This document shows positions 40,797 through 49,863 of a stretch of 50,517 nucleotides of DNA, one piece after another. Below the pieces are notes generated by a model. That model did no database searches and was not told the origin of the DNA. It was given only the letters and a program-made list of their open reading frames with translations. Made by a program: the position numbers and the translations under genes. This DNA is from Methylobacterium terricola (GTDB lineage Bacteria > Pseudomonadota > Alphaproteobacteria > Rhizobiales > Beijerinckiaceae): positions 1-50,517 of the forward strand of contig NZ_VDDA01000031.1 of the NCBI RefSeq assembly GCF_006151805.1, given 5' to 3'. Within the stretch, counting starts at the first letter, position 1; each line of letters begins with the position of its first letter.

Positions 40797-43773
40797 GGAT
40801 GCGCTCGCCTTTGGGATCGAAGAAGACCGGATCGACGACGGTGACTTGGGCGAAGCCCTCGGGCGTGGTGACGTGGAGGGGGCGGCCCTGGAGCGCGCGC
40901 CCGTCCGCCACCAGGGCCATGGCGATGGAGCGGCTGCAATTCGGGCTCCAGTAGCTCGAGGTGACGTGGCCGAGCATCCGCATCGGGATCGGCTGGCCCG
41001 GATCGTCGACGATCTGCGCGCCCTCGTCCAGGACGAGCTTCGGATCGTCGGTGACGAGGCCGACGAGCTGCTTGCGGCCGCTCGCCACCACGTCGGGCCG
41101 GGCGAGCGAGCGCTTGCCGACGAAGTCCTTCTTGGCCTTGGCGATCATGCCCGCCAAGCCGACATCGTCCGGGGTGACCGTGCCGTCGGTCTCCTGGCCG
41201 ATGATGATGTAGCCCTTCTCGGCGCGGAGCACGTGCATCGTCTCGGTGCCGTAGGGGGTGATGCCGTGCCGTTGCCCGGCCTCCCAGATCGCCTCCCACA
41301 CCGCCTTCGCGTGGTCGGACGGCACGTTGATCTCGAAGCCGAGCTCGCCGGTGAACGACACCCGGAAGAGGCGCGTGGGCACGCCGCAGATCGTGCCGGT
41401 TCGCATCGCCATGTGGGGGAAGGCCGCCGGCGACAAGTCGATCCCGTCGACGAGGGGGGCGATGACCTCGCGCGCCTTCGGCCCCTGGAGCGCGATCACC
41501 GCCCATTGCTCGGTGGTCGAGGTCAGGAAGACCTTGAGGTCCGGCCATTCGGTCTGGAGGTAATCCTCCATGTGGGCGAGCACCCGGGGCGCGCCGCCGG
41601 TGGTGGTGGTGACGTGGAAGCAGTCCGGCGCGATCCGGGCGACGACGCCGTCGTCGAGGATGTAGCCGTCCTCCTTCAGCATCAGGCCGTAGCGGCAGCG
41701 CCCGACCTCGAGCTTGAGCCACGGATTGACGTAGATCCGGTTCATGAACTCGGCCGCATCGGGGCCGACCACCTCGATCTTGCCGAGGGTCGAGGCGTCG
41801 AAGATGCCGACCCCCTTGCGCACCGCCTCGCATTCGCGGGCGACCGCGGCGTGGATGTCCTCGCCGGCCTTCGGAAAGTACCAGGCGCGGCGCCACAGGG
41901 CGACGTTCTCGAACAGCGCGCCCTGCGCCTCCGCCCACTCATGGATCGGCGTGGTGCGGATCGGGTCGAACAGCGCGTGGCGGGCCGGGCCGACCAGGGT
42001 GCCGAAGGTCACAGGCGTATAGGGCGGCCGGAAGGTCGTGGTGCCGACGCCCGGCAGGGTCTTGTCGAGCTGCCCGGCGACGATGCCCAGCGCGTTCATG
42101 TTCGAGGTCTTGCCCTGGTCGGTCGCCATGCCGGTCGTGGTGTACCGCTTGACGTGCTCGATCGAATGGAAGCCCTCGCGCACCGCGAGCTTGATGTCCT
42201 TGGCCGTCACGTCGTTCTGGAAGTCGACGAAGGCCCTGACCTTGGTCGGGTCGGCATCAGTCGGCATGGCGCGCACCGGCTTGAAGCCGGTCAGCGTCGG
42301 GCTGGCGGTGAAGCTCTTGCGCTCGTCCGAGCCGGCCGCGGCGGCACCGGCGGCGAAGCCCTCCTTGAGGACTTCGGCGAGGTCGTAGGTGCCCTTCGCG
42401 GCACCCGCCGAGCGCTCGGCCTGCGCCGAGGTGCCGGGCAGGAAGGCGTCGAGCCGCTCGTCATAGGCGAGCTTGCCGCGGGACTGCGAGAACAGGTGCA
42501 CCGCCGGCGTCCAGCCGCCCGACATGCCGACGCAGTCGCAATCGAGCACGCGGCGGGGGCCGCAGCGCCCGGCCCGGTCGACGGGAGCGACGATCAGGCC
42601 GGTGACCCGCTTGGTGCCCTTCGATCCGACGACCGTGTGGCCGGTCAGGATCTCGACGCCGGCGGCCTTGAGGCGCGCCAGCTCCGGCCCGCACTCGGCC
42701 TCCGTGCGCAGATCGACGAGCGTCACGGCGAGCCCCGCCGCCTTGGCGTCGAGGGCCGCGGCGTAGGCCGAGGCGCCGCTCGTCGCGAAGACGATCCGCC
42801 GGCCCGGCGCCACGCCGTAGCGGTTGAGGAAGACCCGCACGCTCTCGGCGAGCAGGATGCCGGGGCGGTCGTTGTCGGCGAAGACCAGCGGACGCTCGTG
42901 CGAGCCGCCGGCCAGCACCACCTCGCCGGCCCGGACCTGCCACAGCCGCTCGCGCGGCGCCGTGCCGGGATTGGCCACGTGGTCGGTGACCCGCTCGGCC
43001 AGCGCGACGTGGTTGTGGTTGTAGTAGCCGAACGCGGTGGTCCGCGGCAGCAGGACCACGTTCTCGCGGGAATCGAGCTCGGCCAGCGTCGCGCTCAGCC
43101 ACTCGGCGGCCGGACGGCCGTCGATCTCGGCGGTGACGTCGTGCAGCAGCGCGCCGCCGGGCTCCGGGCCCTCGTCGGCGAGGATCACCCGCTTGCCCGT
43201 GCGGGCGGCGGCGAGCGCAGCAGTGAGGCCGGCAGGGCCGGCGCCGACCACCAGCACGTCGCAATGGGCGTGGCGGTTGGCGTAGCGGTCGGGATCGGGA
43301 ACCGCCGGCGCCTTGCCGAGGCCCGCGGCGGCGCGGATGAACGGCTCGTAGACCTTGTCCCAGAACGTCCGGGGCCACATGAAGGTCTTGTAGTAGAAGC
43401 CGGCGACGAAGACCGGCGACAGGAGGTCGTTGACCGCGCCGATATCGTGCTCGAGCGACGGCCAGTGGTTCTGCGACAGGGTCTTGAGGCCGTCGCGCGC
43501 CTCGACCACCGAGGCGCGGTTGTTCGGGTCGATCCGCCCGGGCCCGCGATCGACGGAGAGCAGGGCGCTCGGCTCGTCGGGGCCGTGGCTCAGGATGCCG
43601 CGCGGGCGATGGTACTTGAACGAGCGCCCGACGAGGTGGATGCCGTTGGCCAAGAGCGCCGAGGCGACGCTGTCGCCGTGGAAGCCCTCGACCGTGCGGC
43701 CGTTGAAGGTGAAGCGGACCGGGCGCGTGCGGTCGATGCGGCCGCCGCGGGACAATCTGAACGGCTGTGCCAT
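40789..43773 (-). CDS. soxA: sarcosine oxidase alpha subunit
   Basis: A 994-aa protein. The N-terminal region (FTFNGRTVEGFHGDSVASAL; YHRPRGIL) forms a 2Fe-2S-ferredoxin-like fold without cluster. Next comes an NAD-binding flavoprotein domain with VLVVGAGPAGLTAALAAA (about 175). The C-terminal about 380 residues (from RTTPIHEW) are an aminomethyltransferase (T-protein) domain that moves the methyl-derived unit to tetrahydrofolate. The one-base overlap with soxD (TGATG) fixes the ATG at 43773. Products are glycine, methylene-THF and peroxide. Confidence 0.94.
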   Translation of the reverse strand: MAQPFRLSRGGRIDRTRPVRFTFNGRTVEGFHGDSVASALLANGIHLVGRSFKYHRPRGILSHGPDEPSALLSVDRGPGRIDPNNRASVVEARDGLKTLSQNHWPSLEHDIGAVNDLLSPVFVAGFYYKTFMWPRTFWDKVYEPFIRAAAGLGKAPAVPDPDRYANRHAHCDVLVVGAGPAGLTAALAAARTGKRVILADEGPEPGGALLHDVTAEIDGRPAAEWLSATLAELDSRENVVLLPRTTAFGYYNHNHVALAERVTDHVANPGTAPRERLWQVRAGEVVLAGGSHERPLVFADNDRPGILLAESVRVFLNRYGVAPGRRIVFATSGASAYAAALDAKAAGLAVTLVDLRTEAECGPELARLKAAGVEILTGHTVVGSKGTKRVTGLIVAPVDRAGRCGPRRVLDCDCVGMSGGWTPAVHLFSQSRGKLAYDERLDAFLPGTSAQAERSAGAAKGTYDLAEVLKEGFAAGAAAAGSDERKSFTASPTLTGFKPVRAMPTDADPTKVRAFVDFQNDVTAKDIKLAVREGFHSIEHVKRYTTTGMATDQGKTSNMNALGIVAGQLDKTLPGVGTTTFRPPYTPVTFGTLVGPARHALFDPIRTTPIHEWAEAQGALFENVALWRRAWYFPKAGEDIHAAVARECEAVRKGVGIFDASTLGKIEVVGPDAAEFMNRIYVNPWLKLEVGRCRYGLMLKEDGYILDDGVVARIAPDCFHVTTTTGGAPRVLAHMEDYLQTEWPDLKVFLTSTTEQWAVIALQGPKAREVIAPLVDGIDLSPAAFPHMAMRTGTICGVPTRLFRVSFTGELGFEINVPSDHAKAVWEAIWEAGQRHGITPYGTETMHVLRAEKGYIIIGQETDGTVTPDDVGLAGMIAKAKKDFVGKRSLARPDVVASGRKQLVGLVTDDPKLVLDEGAQIVDDPGQPIPMRMLGHVTSSYWSPNCSRSIAMALVADGRALQGRPLHVTTPEGFAQVTVVDPVFFDPKGERIHA

Positions 43774-44105
43774 CACGCCCTCGCCTCTGCTTGAGTGGAC
43801 TTGACCGGGGTGGATCCGGCCTCGGTGGACTCGGTGCGGCTGGGCTTCTCGCCCATCTTGTAGGTTTCGAGGAAACGGTCGCTCACGGTGTCGCGGAGCG
43901 CATTGAACCAGCGGCCGCAGCCATGGACGTGGTTCCAGCGCTCGGCATGGACCCCGCGTGGGTTGTCGCGCACGAACAGGTAGCCGGACCATTGCTCGTC
44001 GGAGAGCGCCGCCGGGTCGGCGGGCCGGGCGATGTGGGCCTGTCCGCCGCAGCGGAACTCGGTCTCCGGTCGGTTGCCGCAATACGGGCAGGCGATCAGC
44101 AGCAT
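43773..44105 (-). CDS. soxD: sarcosine oxidase delta subunit
   Basis: A 110-aa zinc protein. C6 and C9 (CPYC), H59 and C63 fit the zinc site known from SoxD. The WSGYLFVRDNPRGVHAERW motif is characteristic. The Ser/Thr/Glu-rich tail after residue 85 is variable in the family. It lies 35 nt downstream of soxB and overlaps soxA by one base. Confidence 0.93.
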   Translation of the reverse strand: MLLIACPYCGNRPETEFRCGGQAHIARPADPAALSDEQWSGYLFVRDNPRGVHAERWNHVHGCGRWFNALRDTVSDRFLETYKMGEKPSRTESTEAGSTPVKSTQAEARA

Positions 44106-44140
44106 CGGGCGTCTCGTCGCGTCTGGGTGATGAGGGGAGA

Positions 44141-45394
44141 TCAGTGCGCGACGGCGGCCGCGGCGGCCTCGTCGATGAGGCGTCCGGTGCGGAAGCGGTC
44201 GAGGGTGAAGGGCGCGTTGATCGCGTGCGGGCTGCCCGTGGCGAGCGTGTGGGCGAAGACGTGGCCCGAGCCCGGCGTCGCCTTGAAGCCGCCGGTGCCC
44301 CAGCCGCAATTGACGAACAGGTTCGCGACCGGGGTCGTGCCGATGATCGGCGAGCGGTCGGGCGTCACGTCGACGATGCCGCCCCAGGAACGCAGCATCC
44401 GCATCCGGGTGAATTGCGGAAAGACCTCGCAGATCGCGTCCAGCGTGTGGGTGGTGATGTGGAGGCCGCCCTGCTGGCTGTAGGAGGTGTACTGGTCGGT
44501 GCCGGCGCCGATCACCAGCTCGCCCTTGTCCGACTGCGAGATGTAGGCGTGGACGGCGTTCGACATCACCACGCAGGGGAAGACCGGCTTGACCGGCTCC
44601 GAGACCAGGGCCTGGAGCGGGTAGCTCTCGAGCGGCATCCGCACGTCGGCCATCGCCATCACGGTCGAGGTGTGGCCGGCGGCGACGACGCCGATGCGGC
44701 CGGCCCCGATATAGCCGCGGGTCGTCTCGACCCCGATCGCCGCGCCGGAGGCGTCGCGGCGGATGCCCTTGACCTCGCAGTTCTGGATGATGTCGACGCC
44801 GCGGGCATCGGCGCCGCGGGCATAGCCCCAGGCGACCGCGTCGTGACGCGCGGTGCCGGCCCGGCGCTGCAGGGCGCCGCCGAGGACGGGATAGCGCAAC
44901 GACCCCGAGATATCGATCGGCGGGCAGAACTCCTTGCACTCCTCCTTCGTCAGCCACTCGTTGTCGATGCCGTTGAGACGGTTGGCATAGACGTGGCGCT
45001 TGAAGGACTGCACGTCGTGCAGGTTGTGGGCGAGCATCAGCACGCCGCGCTGCGAGAACATGACGTTGTAGTTCAGCTCCTGGGACAGGCCTTCCCAGAG
45101 CTTCAGCGCGTGCTCGTAGAGTGCGGCGCTCTCGTCGTAGAGGTAGTTCGAGCGGATGATCGTGGTGTTGCGGCCGGTATTGCCGCCGCCGATCCAGCCC
45201 TTCTCCAGCACCGCGACGTTGGTGATGCCGTGCACGGTGGCGAGATAATAGGCGGTCGCGAGGCCGTGACCGCCCCCGCCGACGATGACGACGTCGTAGG
45301 CGGGTTTCGGCTGCGGGTCCCGCCACTGGCGGCCCCAACCCCGGTGTCCCTTCAGGGATTCCGAGAGCAGCGACGAGAGGGAAAATCGGCGCAT
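44141..45394 (-). CDS. soxB: sarcosine oxidase beta subunit
   Basis: The 417-aa flavoprotein oxidises sarcosine. It has the N-terminal SSLLSESLKGHRGWGRQW leader typical of SoxB, the FAD motif VVIVGGGGHGLATAYYLA and later blocks such as GRNTTIIRSNYLYDES and CGWGTGGFKATPGSGH. The FMN shared with SoxA attaches near the segment preceding HTLATGSP in relatives; I did not assign the histidine. It is the first gene of soxBDAG-sdaA and is divergent from the GbdR-like regulator. Confidence 0.94.
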   Translation of the reverse strand: MRRFSLSSLLSESLKGHRGWGRQWRDPQPKPAYDVVIVGGGGHGLATAYYLATVHGITNVAVLEKGWIGGGNTGRNTTIIRSNYLYDESAALYEHALKLWEGLSQELNYNVMFSQRGVLMLAHNLHDVQSFKRHVYANRLNGIDNEWLTKEECKEFCPPIDISGSLRYPVLGGALQRRAGTARHDAVAWGYARGADARGVDIIQNCEVKGIRRDASGAAIGVETTRGYIGAGRIGVVAAGHTSTVMAMADVRMPLESYPLQALVSEPVKPVFPCVVMSNAVHAYISQSDKGELVIGAGTDQYTSYSQQGGLHITTHTLDAICEVFPQFTRMRMLRSWGGIVDVTPDRSPIIGTTPVANLFVNCGWGTGGFKATPGSGHVFAHTLATGSPHAINAPFTLDRFRTGRLIDEAAAAAVAH

Positions 45395-45632
45395 CGGTTG
45401 GCCTCGCTGTGATGAGGGATCATCGTGCGGCCGGGCGTTCGGGACTTTCGCGCTGGCGACCGCGAGTTGGGGATTTGCGACTTGGATGCCGGGGAATTTG
45501 GGCGCCGGCGGAGCTCGGGAGACCGGGAGGGTGGGAGGCCGTCACGGTCTCGCAAGGGGAAGCACGAAACCGGCTTGCCTCGGGGTATTCCCTGGAGTCA
45601 TTCTGGGGTGACGATGCGATGACAGTCTGACG

Positions 45633-46649
45633 ATGGATCGGATGATGACGGCCGGCACGACCAGCGCCGTGGCGACGGGCAGCGCCGCCATGCCCGACGA
45701 GGTCACCTCCGTCGGCTTCATGCTCGTCGAGAACTTCTCGATGATCGCCTTCTCCTCCGCGATCGAACCCTTGCGCCTCGCCAACCGGGCGGCGCGGCGC
45801 GATCTCTATCGCTACTCGCTGTGGTCGGAAAACGGCACGCGCTGCACCGCCTCCAACGGCGTCGAGGTCCAGGTGGCGGGCAGCTTCAGCGAGGCGCAGG
45901 GCCTCGACCCCGCCCTCGACATGGCGATCGTCTGCGGCGGCATCGACATCCAGCGATGCGACCACCGGGCGCTGCAGGCCACCTTACGCCGGACCTGCAT
46001 CCGCGGCGGCGCGATCGGCGCGGTCTGTACCGGCACCTACGTGCTGGCGAAGGCCGGGCTCCTCGATGGCTACCGGGCGACGATCCACTGGGAGAACCAG
46101 GCGAGCCTCGCCTGCGAGCATGACGGCCTCGAGATCGGCTCCGACCTGTTCGAGATCGACCGCAACCGCTTCACCTGCGCCGGCGGTACCGCGGCGGCCG
46201 ACATGATGCTGTCGCTGATCGTGCGCGACCACGGGGCGGACATCGCGGCGGACGTCGCCGACCAGCTCATCCACCACCGCATCCGCGAATCGGGCGAGCG
46301 CCAGCGGATGGACCTCAGGATGCGCCTCGGCGTGGCGCATCCCAAGCTGCTGCACGTGGTCGGCCTGATGGAGAAGACCTTCGCCGAGCCGCTCGGCAGC
46401 CAGGAGCTGGCCGAGTCGGTCCATCTCTCGAAGCGGCAGCTCGAGCGCCTGTTCCTGAAATATCTCGGCCGCTCACCGGCCAAGCACTACCTACGCATCC
46501 GCCTGGAGCACGCGCGCCACCTGATCCGCCAGACCGCGATGCCGCTCCTGTCGATCGCGATCGAGTGTGGCTTCACCTCGGCGTCGCACTTCTCGAAATC
46601 CTACGTCGACCATTTCGGCCGGCCGCCGAGCAGCGAGCGGAAGGTGTGA
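45633..46649 (+). CDS. gbdR: AraC-family regulator of betaine catabolism, GbdR-like
   Basis: A 338-aa regulator. Residues about 25-200 form a class I glutamine-amidotransferase-like (DJ-1/PfpI) domain with the cysteine segment GAVCTGTYVLAKAGLL. The C-terminal part is an AraC DNA-binding pair of helix-turn-helices (LAESVHLSKRQLERLFLKYLG; SIAIECGFTSASHFSKSY). This is the layout of GbdR, the activator of gbcA, dgc and sox genes on glycine betaine or dimethylglycine. It is divergent from soxB across 238 bp. The direct targets here are inferred from the family. Confidence 0.88.
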   Translation: MDRMMTAGTTSAVATGSAAMPDEVTSVGFMLVENFSMIAFSSAIEPLRLANRAARRDLYRYSLWSENGTRCTASNGVEVQVAGSFSEAQGLDPALDMAIVCGGIDIQRCDHRALQATLRRTCIRGGAIGAVCTGTYVLAKAGLLDGYRATIHWENQASLACEHDGLEIGSDLFEIDRNRFTCAGGTAAADMMLSLIVRDHGADIAADVADQLIHHRIRESGERQRMDLRMRLGVAHPKLLHVVGLMEKTFAEPLGSQELAESVHLSKRQLERLFLKYLGRSPAKHYLRIRLEHARHLIRQTAMPLLSIAIECGFTSASHFSKSYVDHFGRPPSSERKV

Positions 46650-46696
46650 GCGCCATGCCGGCGTGAAGGATGGACGCGGTCGGGCTGCCGGACACG

Positions 46697-46756
46697 ACGA
46701 TGCACCGCGTCATTCCAGGCCCGCGTAGCGGAGGCCGACATGACGCGGTGCATCGT
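46697..46756. terminator. bidirectional terminator between gbdR and the ABC transporter
   Basis: A 17-bp perfect inverted repeat (46697-46713, ACGATGCACCGCGTCAT, with 46740-46756) encloses a 26-nt loop. It lies between convergent genes and can end transcripts from both sides, although T-runs are short. Confidence 0.7.
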
Positions 46757-46808
46757 TGAGTTTGGTGGATGGCGCCGAAATCGTCGGGGAGGCCGCCCTT
46801 GAAACCCG

Positions 46809-47645
46809 TTACTTCACCCAGCCGTCCACCGTCGCCCGGTTGGCCTTGATCCACTTGGCGGCGGTCTCGGAGGGCTTGGCGCCCTTCTCCTCGTTCTCCG
46901 CCATCATGGTCTCCTCGTCCTTGATGCTCAGCTTGAACTTCTTGAGGATGCCGTAGACCTCCGGCATGTCCTCCTTCAGGCCCTTGCGCGCCAGGGTGTT
47001 CACGGTCTCGTCGTCGCCGAAGACCTTCTTCGGATCGGCGAGGTACTTCAGCTCGTAGCGCGCGAACATCCAGTGCGGGGTCCAGGCGGTGACGACGATG
47101 TCCTTCTTCTGACGGATCGCGTCCTTGAGGGCGCTGGTCATCGTCGCGTCGCTGCCGTCGACGAGCTTGACCGGCAGGCCATAGGCCTTGATCGCGGCTT
47201 CCGAGGTCTTCATCACGCCGGCGCCGGGATCGATGCCGATCACTTTGCCGTCGACCTCGGCCGACTTGGTCTTCAGATCCTCGATCGAGTTGAGCGGAGA
47301 CGAGGCCGGCACGGCCCAGCCGATCTTGGCACCGGTGACGTTCGGGCCGATCAGCTCGAGGCGGTTCTTGAGCTTCTCGTAATAGGCGGCCTGGGTCAGC
47401 GGCAGCCAGGCCGCGACGGTCGCGTCGGCGTCGCCCGTCGCCACCGCCTGCCACATCGCCGCGGCGGCGAGCGGGATCGCCTTCACCTCGTAGCCCTTCT
47501 CCTCCAGAACCTGCTTGAGGATGTTGGTGGCCACCACCGCGTCGCTCCACTCGACATAGGCGAGGCGCACCGGCTTGCCGGCCGCCTCGGCGGGCGTCTG
47601 GGCGAGGGTGAGGCAGAGGAGGACACCGAGAACAGTCGCGCGCAT
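46809..47645 (-). CDS. proX: glycine betaine/choline ABC transporter substrate-binding protein (OpuAC family)
   Basis: A 278-aa periplasmic protein with a signal peptide (LGVLLCLTLAQTPAEA, cut before AGKP) and an OpuAC domain. Aromatic residues that could form a quaternary-amine cage are seen in VEWSDAVV, AAMWQAVATGDADATVAAW (two parts) and TAWTPHWMFARYELKYL. It is the last gene of proV-proW-proX. Betaine is favoured by the neighbours, but choline or carnitine is possible, as with other members of this group. Confidence 0.87.
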   Translation of the reverse strand: MRATVLGVLLCLTLAQTPAEAAGKPVRLAYVEWSDAVVATNILKQVLEEKGYEVKAIPLAAAAMWQAVATGDADATVAAWLPLTQAAYYEKLKNRLELIGPNVTGAKIGWAVPASSPLNSIEDLKTKSAEVDGKVIGIDPGAGVMKTSEAAIKAYGLPVKLVDGSDATMTSALKDAIRQKKDIVVTAWTPHWMFARYELKYLADPKKVFGDDETVNTLARKGLKEDMPEVYGILKKFKLSIKDEETMMAENEEKGAKPSETAAKWIKANRATVDGWVK

Positions 47646-47697
47646 GGGGAGCCGATCCAGGAGGCTGGTGGGACGGAAGGGAGGGTGAGGTCTTGCC

Positions 47698-47757
47698 CCC
47701 GGCGCCCGCGGGTGCGGGCGCCGGGAGGAGGTCGGGGATCCCCCGCCGGAGCGGGGG
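47698..47757 (-). promoter_or_regulatory. two intercistronic hairpins between proW and proX
   Basis: CCCCCGC (47740-47746) pairs with 47751-47757, just after the proW stop. CCCGGCGCCCGC (47698-47709) pairs with 47714-47725 around a GGGT loop. Neither has a T-run. They lie upstream of the binding-protein gene and could protect a processed proX mRNA, a known way to make more binding protein than permease. Confidence 0.55.
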
Positions 47758-47764
47758 GCTTGGC

Positions 47765-48616
47765 TCAGGCCGTCCCGTGCGGGCGGGCGCGGTCGGCGAG
47801 TGCTTGGGTCGAGCGGTCAAGGATGACCGCCAGGATCACGATGCCGATGCCGGCCTCGAACCCGGCGCCGGCCTCGAGGCGCTGGATCGACTGCCACACC
47901 GCCCGGCCGAGGCCGCCCGCCCCGATCATCGCGGCGATGACCACCATCGAGAGGGCGAGCATCATGGTCTGGTTGACGCCCGCCATGATGGTCGGCAGCG
48001 CCAGCGGCAGCTGCACCTTGAACAGCTTCTGGGTGGTCGAGCCGCCGAAGGCATCCGAAGCCTCGACGAGCTCGGAGGGCACGTTGCGGATGCCGAGCGC
48101 CGTCAGCCGGATCACCGGCGGCACCGAGAACACGATGGTGGCAAAGCACGCCGACACGGCGCCGAGGCCGAAGAACGGCAGGGCCGGGATCAGGTACACG
48201 AAGCTCGGCAGCGTCTGCATCATGTCGAGGATCGGCGAGAAGGTCCGCCAAGCGCGCCGGCTCAGGGCGAACCAGATCCCGACCGGAATCCCGATCACCA
48301 GGGCGGTGACGGTCGACAGGCTGACGAGCACCAGCGTCTCGACCGTGGCCTGCCACAGCCGCAGGTTCCACAGGAACAGGAGGCCGCACAACGTCAGGAG
48401 GCCGATCCTGCGCCCGCCGAGCCGGTAGGTGGCGAAGGCCGCGAGCCCGATGAACACCCAGGGCGGCACCGCGACGAGCGCCGTGGTCAGCACGTCGATC
48501 CAGTCGGAGACCGAGCGGCTGACGGCGCGGGTCAGCCAAGCGCCATGGTCGGTGAGCCAGTCGAGGCCTTGGTCGCTGAGCGTGTCGAGGGGAAATTTCG
48601 GGACGGTCCAGTCCAT
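47765..48616 (-). CDS. proW: glycine betaine/choline ABC transporter permease (ProW family)
   Basis: A 283-aa inner-membrane protein with about six hydrophobic helices and the permease EAA region (ALGIRNVPSELVEASDAFGG), followed by TMMLALSMVVIAAMIGAGGLG. The ATG at 48616 has GGAG just upstream. Its first 85 bp lie inside the 3' end of proV in another frame. Confidence 0.92.
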   Translation of the reverse strand: MDWTVPKFPLDTLSDQGLDWLTDHGAWLTRAVSRSVSDWIDVLTTALVAVPPWVFIGLAAFATYRLGGRRIGLLTLCGLLFLWNLRLWQATVETLVLVSLSTVTALVIGIPVGIWFALSRRAWRTFSPILDMMQTLPSFVYLIPALPFFGLGAVSACFATIVFSVPPVIRLTALGIRNVPSELVEASDAFGGSTTQKLFKVQLPLALPTIMAGVNQTMMLALSMVVIAAMIGAGGLGRAVWQSIQRLEAGAGFEAGIGIVILAVILDRSTQALADRARPHGTA

Positions 48617-49863
48617 CGCTCCGCTCCTGCCGTCGTCTGAAGGATCGAGGTCTCGGGGTAATCCGCGTCGTGACCCGTTGCGTGGGATTCGGCGGAGTGA
48701 GCGGCCAGGGCGCGCACCACGTCGCGGCTGCCGACGGCGCCGAGCAGGCGTCCGTCCGGGTCGACCACGGCCACGCAGCCTTCCGCGGCGACCCGGGCCA
48801 GCACGGCATCAAGGCGGGCATCGGCCACGACGGCATCGCTGCCCGCTCCGAGCAGGCTCGCGACGGTCTCCTCCGGCCGGGCGGCGGCGAGCCGGTCGGC
48901 GCGCAGGCAGCCGACGAAGCGGCTCTCGTCGTCGGCGACGAGCCAGGCATCGCCGCCCTCCCCGGCGATCCGGATCCGCGCCTCGGCGACGGTGAGCGTC
49001 GGCGCCAGGACCGCGGCGGACCGGTCCGCGACCTGCCCCACCCGCATCACGGCGGCGCGGTCGATATGCTCGACGAACCGGGCGACGTATTCGGTCGCCG
49101 GCCGAGCCACGATTTCCTCGGGCTGGCCGATCTGGACCACCTCGCCGTCCTTCATCAGGACGATCCGGCCGCCGAGGGCGACGGCCTCGTCGAGGTCGTG
49201 CGAGACGAACACGATGGTCTTCTTGAGCTTCCGCTGCAGGTCGCGCAGCTCCGATTGCATGTCGCGGCGGATCAGCGGATCGAGGGCGCTGAACGCCTCG
49301 TCCATCAGCAGCACCTCGGCATCGGCGGCGAGCGCCCGGGCGAGGCCCGCCCGCTGCTGCATCCCGCCCGACAATTCATGCGGATACTTGGCTTCCCAGC
49401 CCTTGAGGCCGACGAGCTCGATCGCCTGCATCGCGGCCTCGGTCCGGCGCGCAACCGGAACGTTCTTGAGCTCAAGGCCGAAGCCGACATTCGACAGGAT
49501 CGTCCGGTTCGGCAGCAGCGCGAAGTGCTGGAACACCATCCCGAAGGTCTTCTGGCGGAATGCCAGCAGATCCTTGCGCCCGAGCTTCGTCACGTCGACG
49601 TCGCCGACCGCGATGCGGCCGCAGCTCGGCTCGACGAGCCGGTTCATGCAGCGCAGGAGAGTGGATTTCCCCGAGCCCGAAAGACCCATCAGGGTCAGGA
49701 TCTCGCCCTCGACGATGTCGAACGAGATGTTGCACAGACCGACCACGGCACCGCAGGCCGCCGCGATCTCAGCCTTGCGCTTGCCCTGCTTGATCAGATC
49801 GACCCCCTCGGCCTGCTTCGAGCCGAAGATCTTGCTGATGCCCTCCAAAACAATGCGGCTCAT
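48532..49863 (-). CDS. proV: glycine betaine/choline ABC transporter ATP-binding protein with CBS domains (ProV family)
   Basis: A 443-aa ATPase with Walker A GLSGSGKST, Q-loop FQHFALLPNRTILSNV, signature LSGGMQQRAGLARALA and Walker B VLLMDEAFSALDP. Two C-terminal CBS domains (about 285-400), typical of osmosensing or ionic-strength-sensing ProV/OpuAA, follow. The last about 45 residues look unrelated to the family and arise from the 85-bp overlap with proW. The start follows AAGGA at a longer than usual distance. Confidence 0.92.
   Translation of the reverse strand: MSRIVLEGISKIFGSKQAEGVDLIKQGKRKAEIAAACGAVVGLCNISFDIVEGEILTLMGLSGSGKSTLLRCMNRLVEPSCGRIAVGDVDVTKLGRKDLLAFRQKTFGMVFQHFALLPNRTILSNVGFGLELKNVPVARRTEAAMQAIELVGLKGWEAKYPHELSGGMQQRAGLARALAADAEVLLMDEAFSALDPLIRRDMQSELRDLQRKLKKTIVFVSHDLDEAVALGGRIVLMKDGEVVQIGQPEEIVARPATEYVARFVEHIDRAAVMRVGQVADRSAAVLAPTLTVAEARIRIAGEGGDAWLVADDESRFVGCLRADRLAAARPEETVASLLGAGSDAVVADARLDAVLARVAAEGCVAVVDPDGRLLGAVGSRDVVRALAAHSAESHATGHDADYPETSILQTTAGAERWTGPSRNFPSTRSATKASTGSPTMALG

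Noticed and set aside
45609..45635. TGACGATG repeated just before the gbdR start as an autoregulatory site
   Set aside because: The 19-bp spacing and overlap with the start codon make it weak, and no matching site occurs at other betaine promoters.
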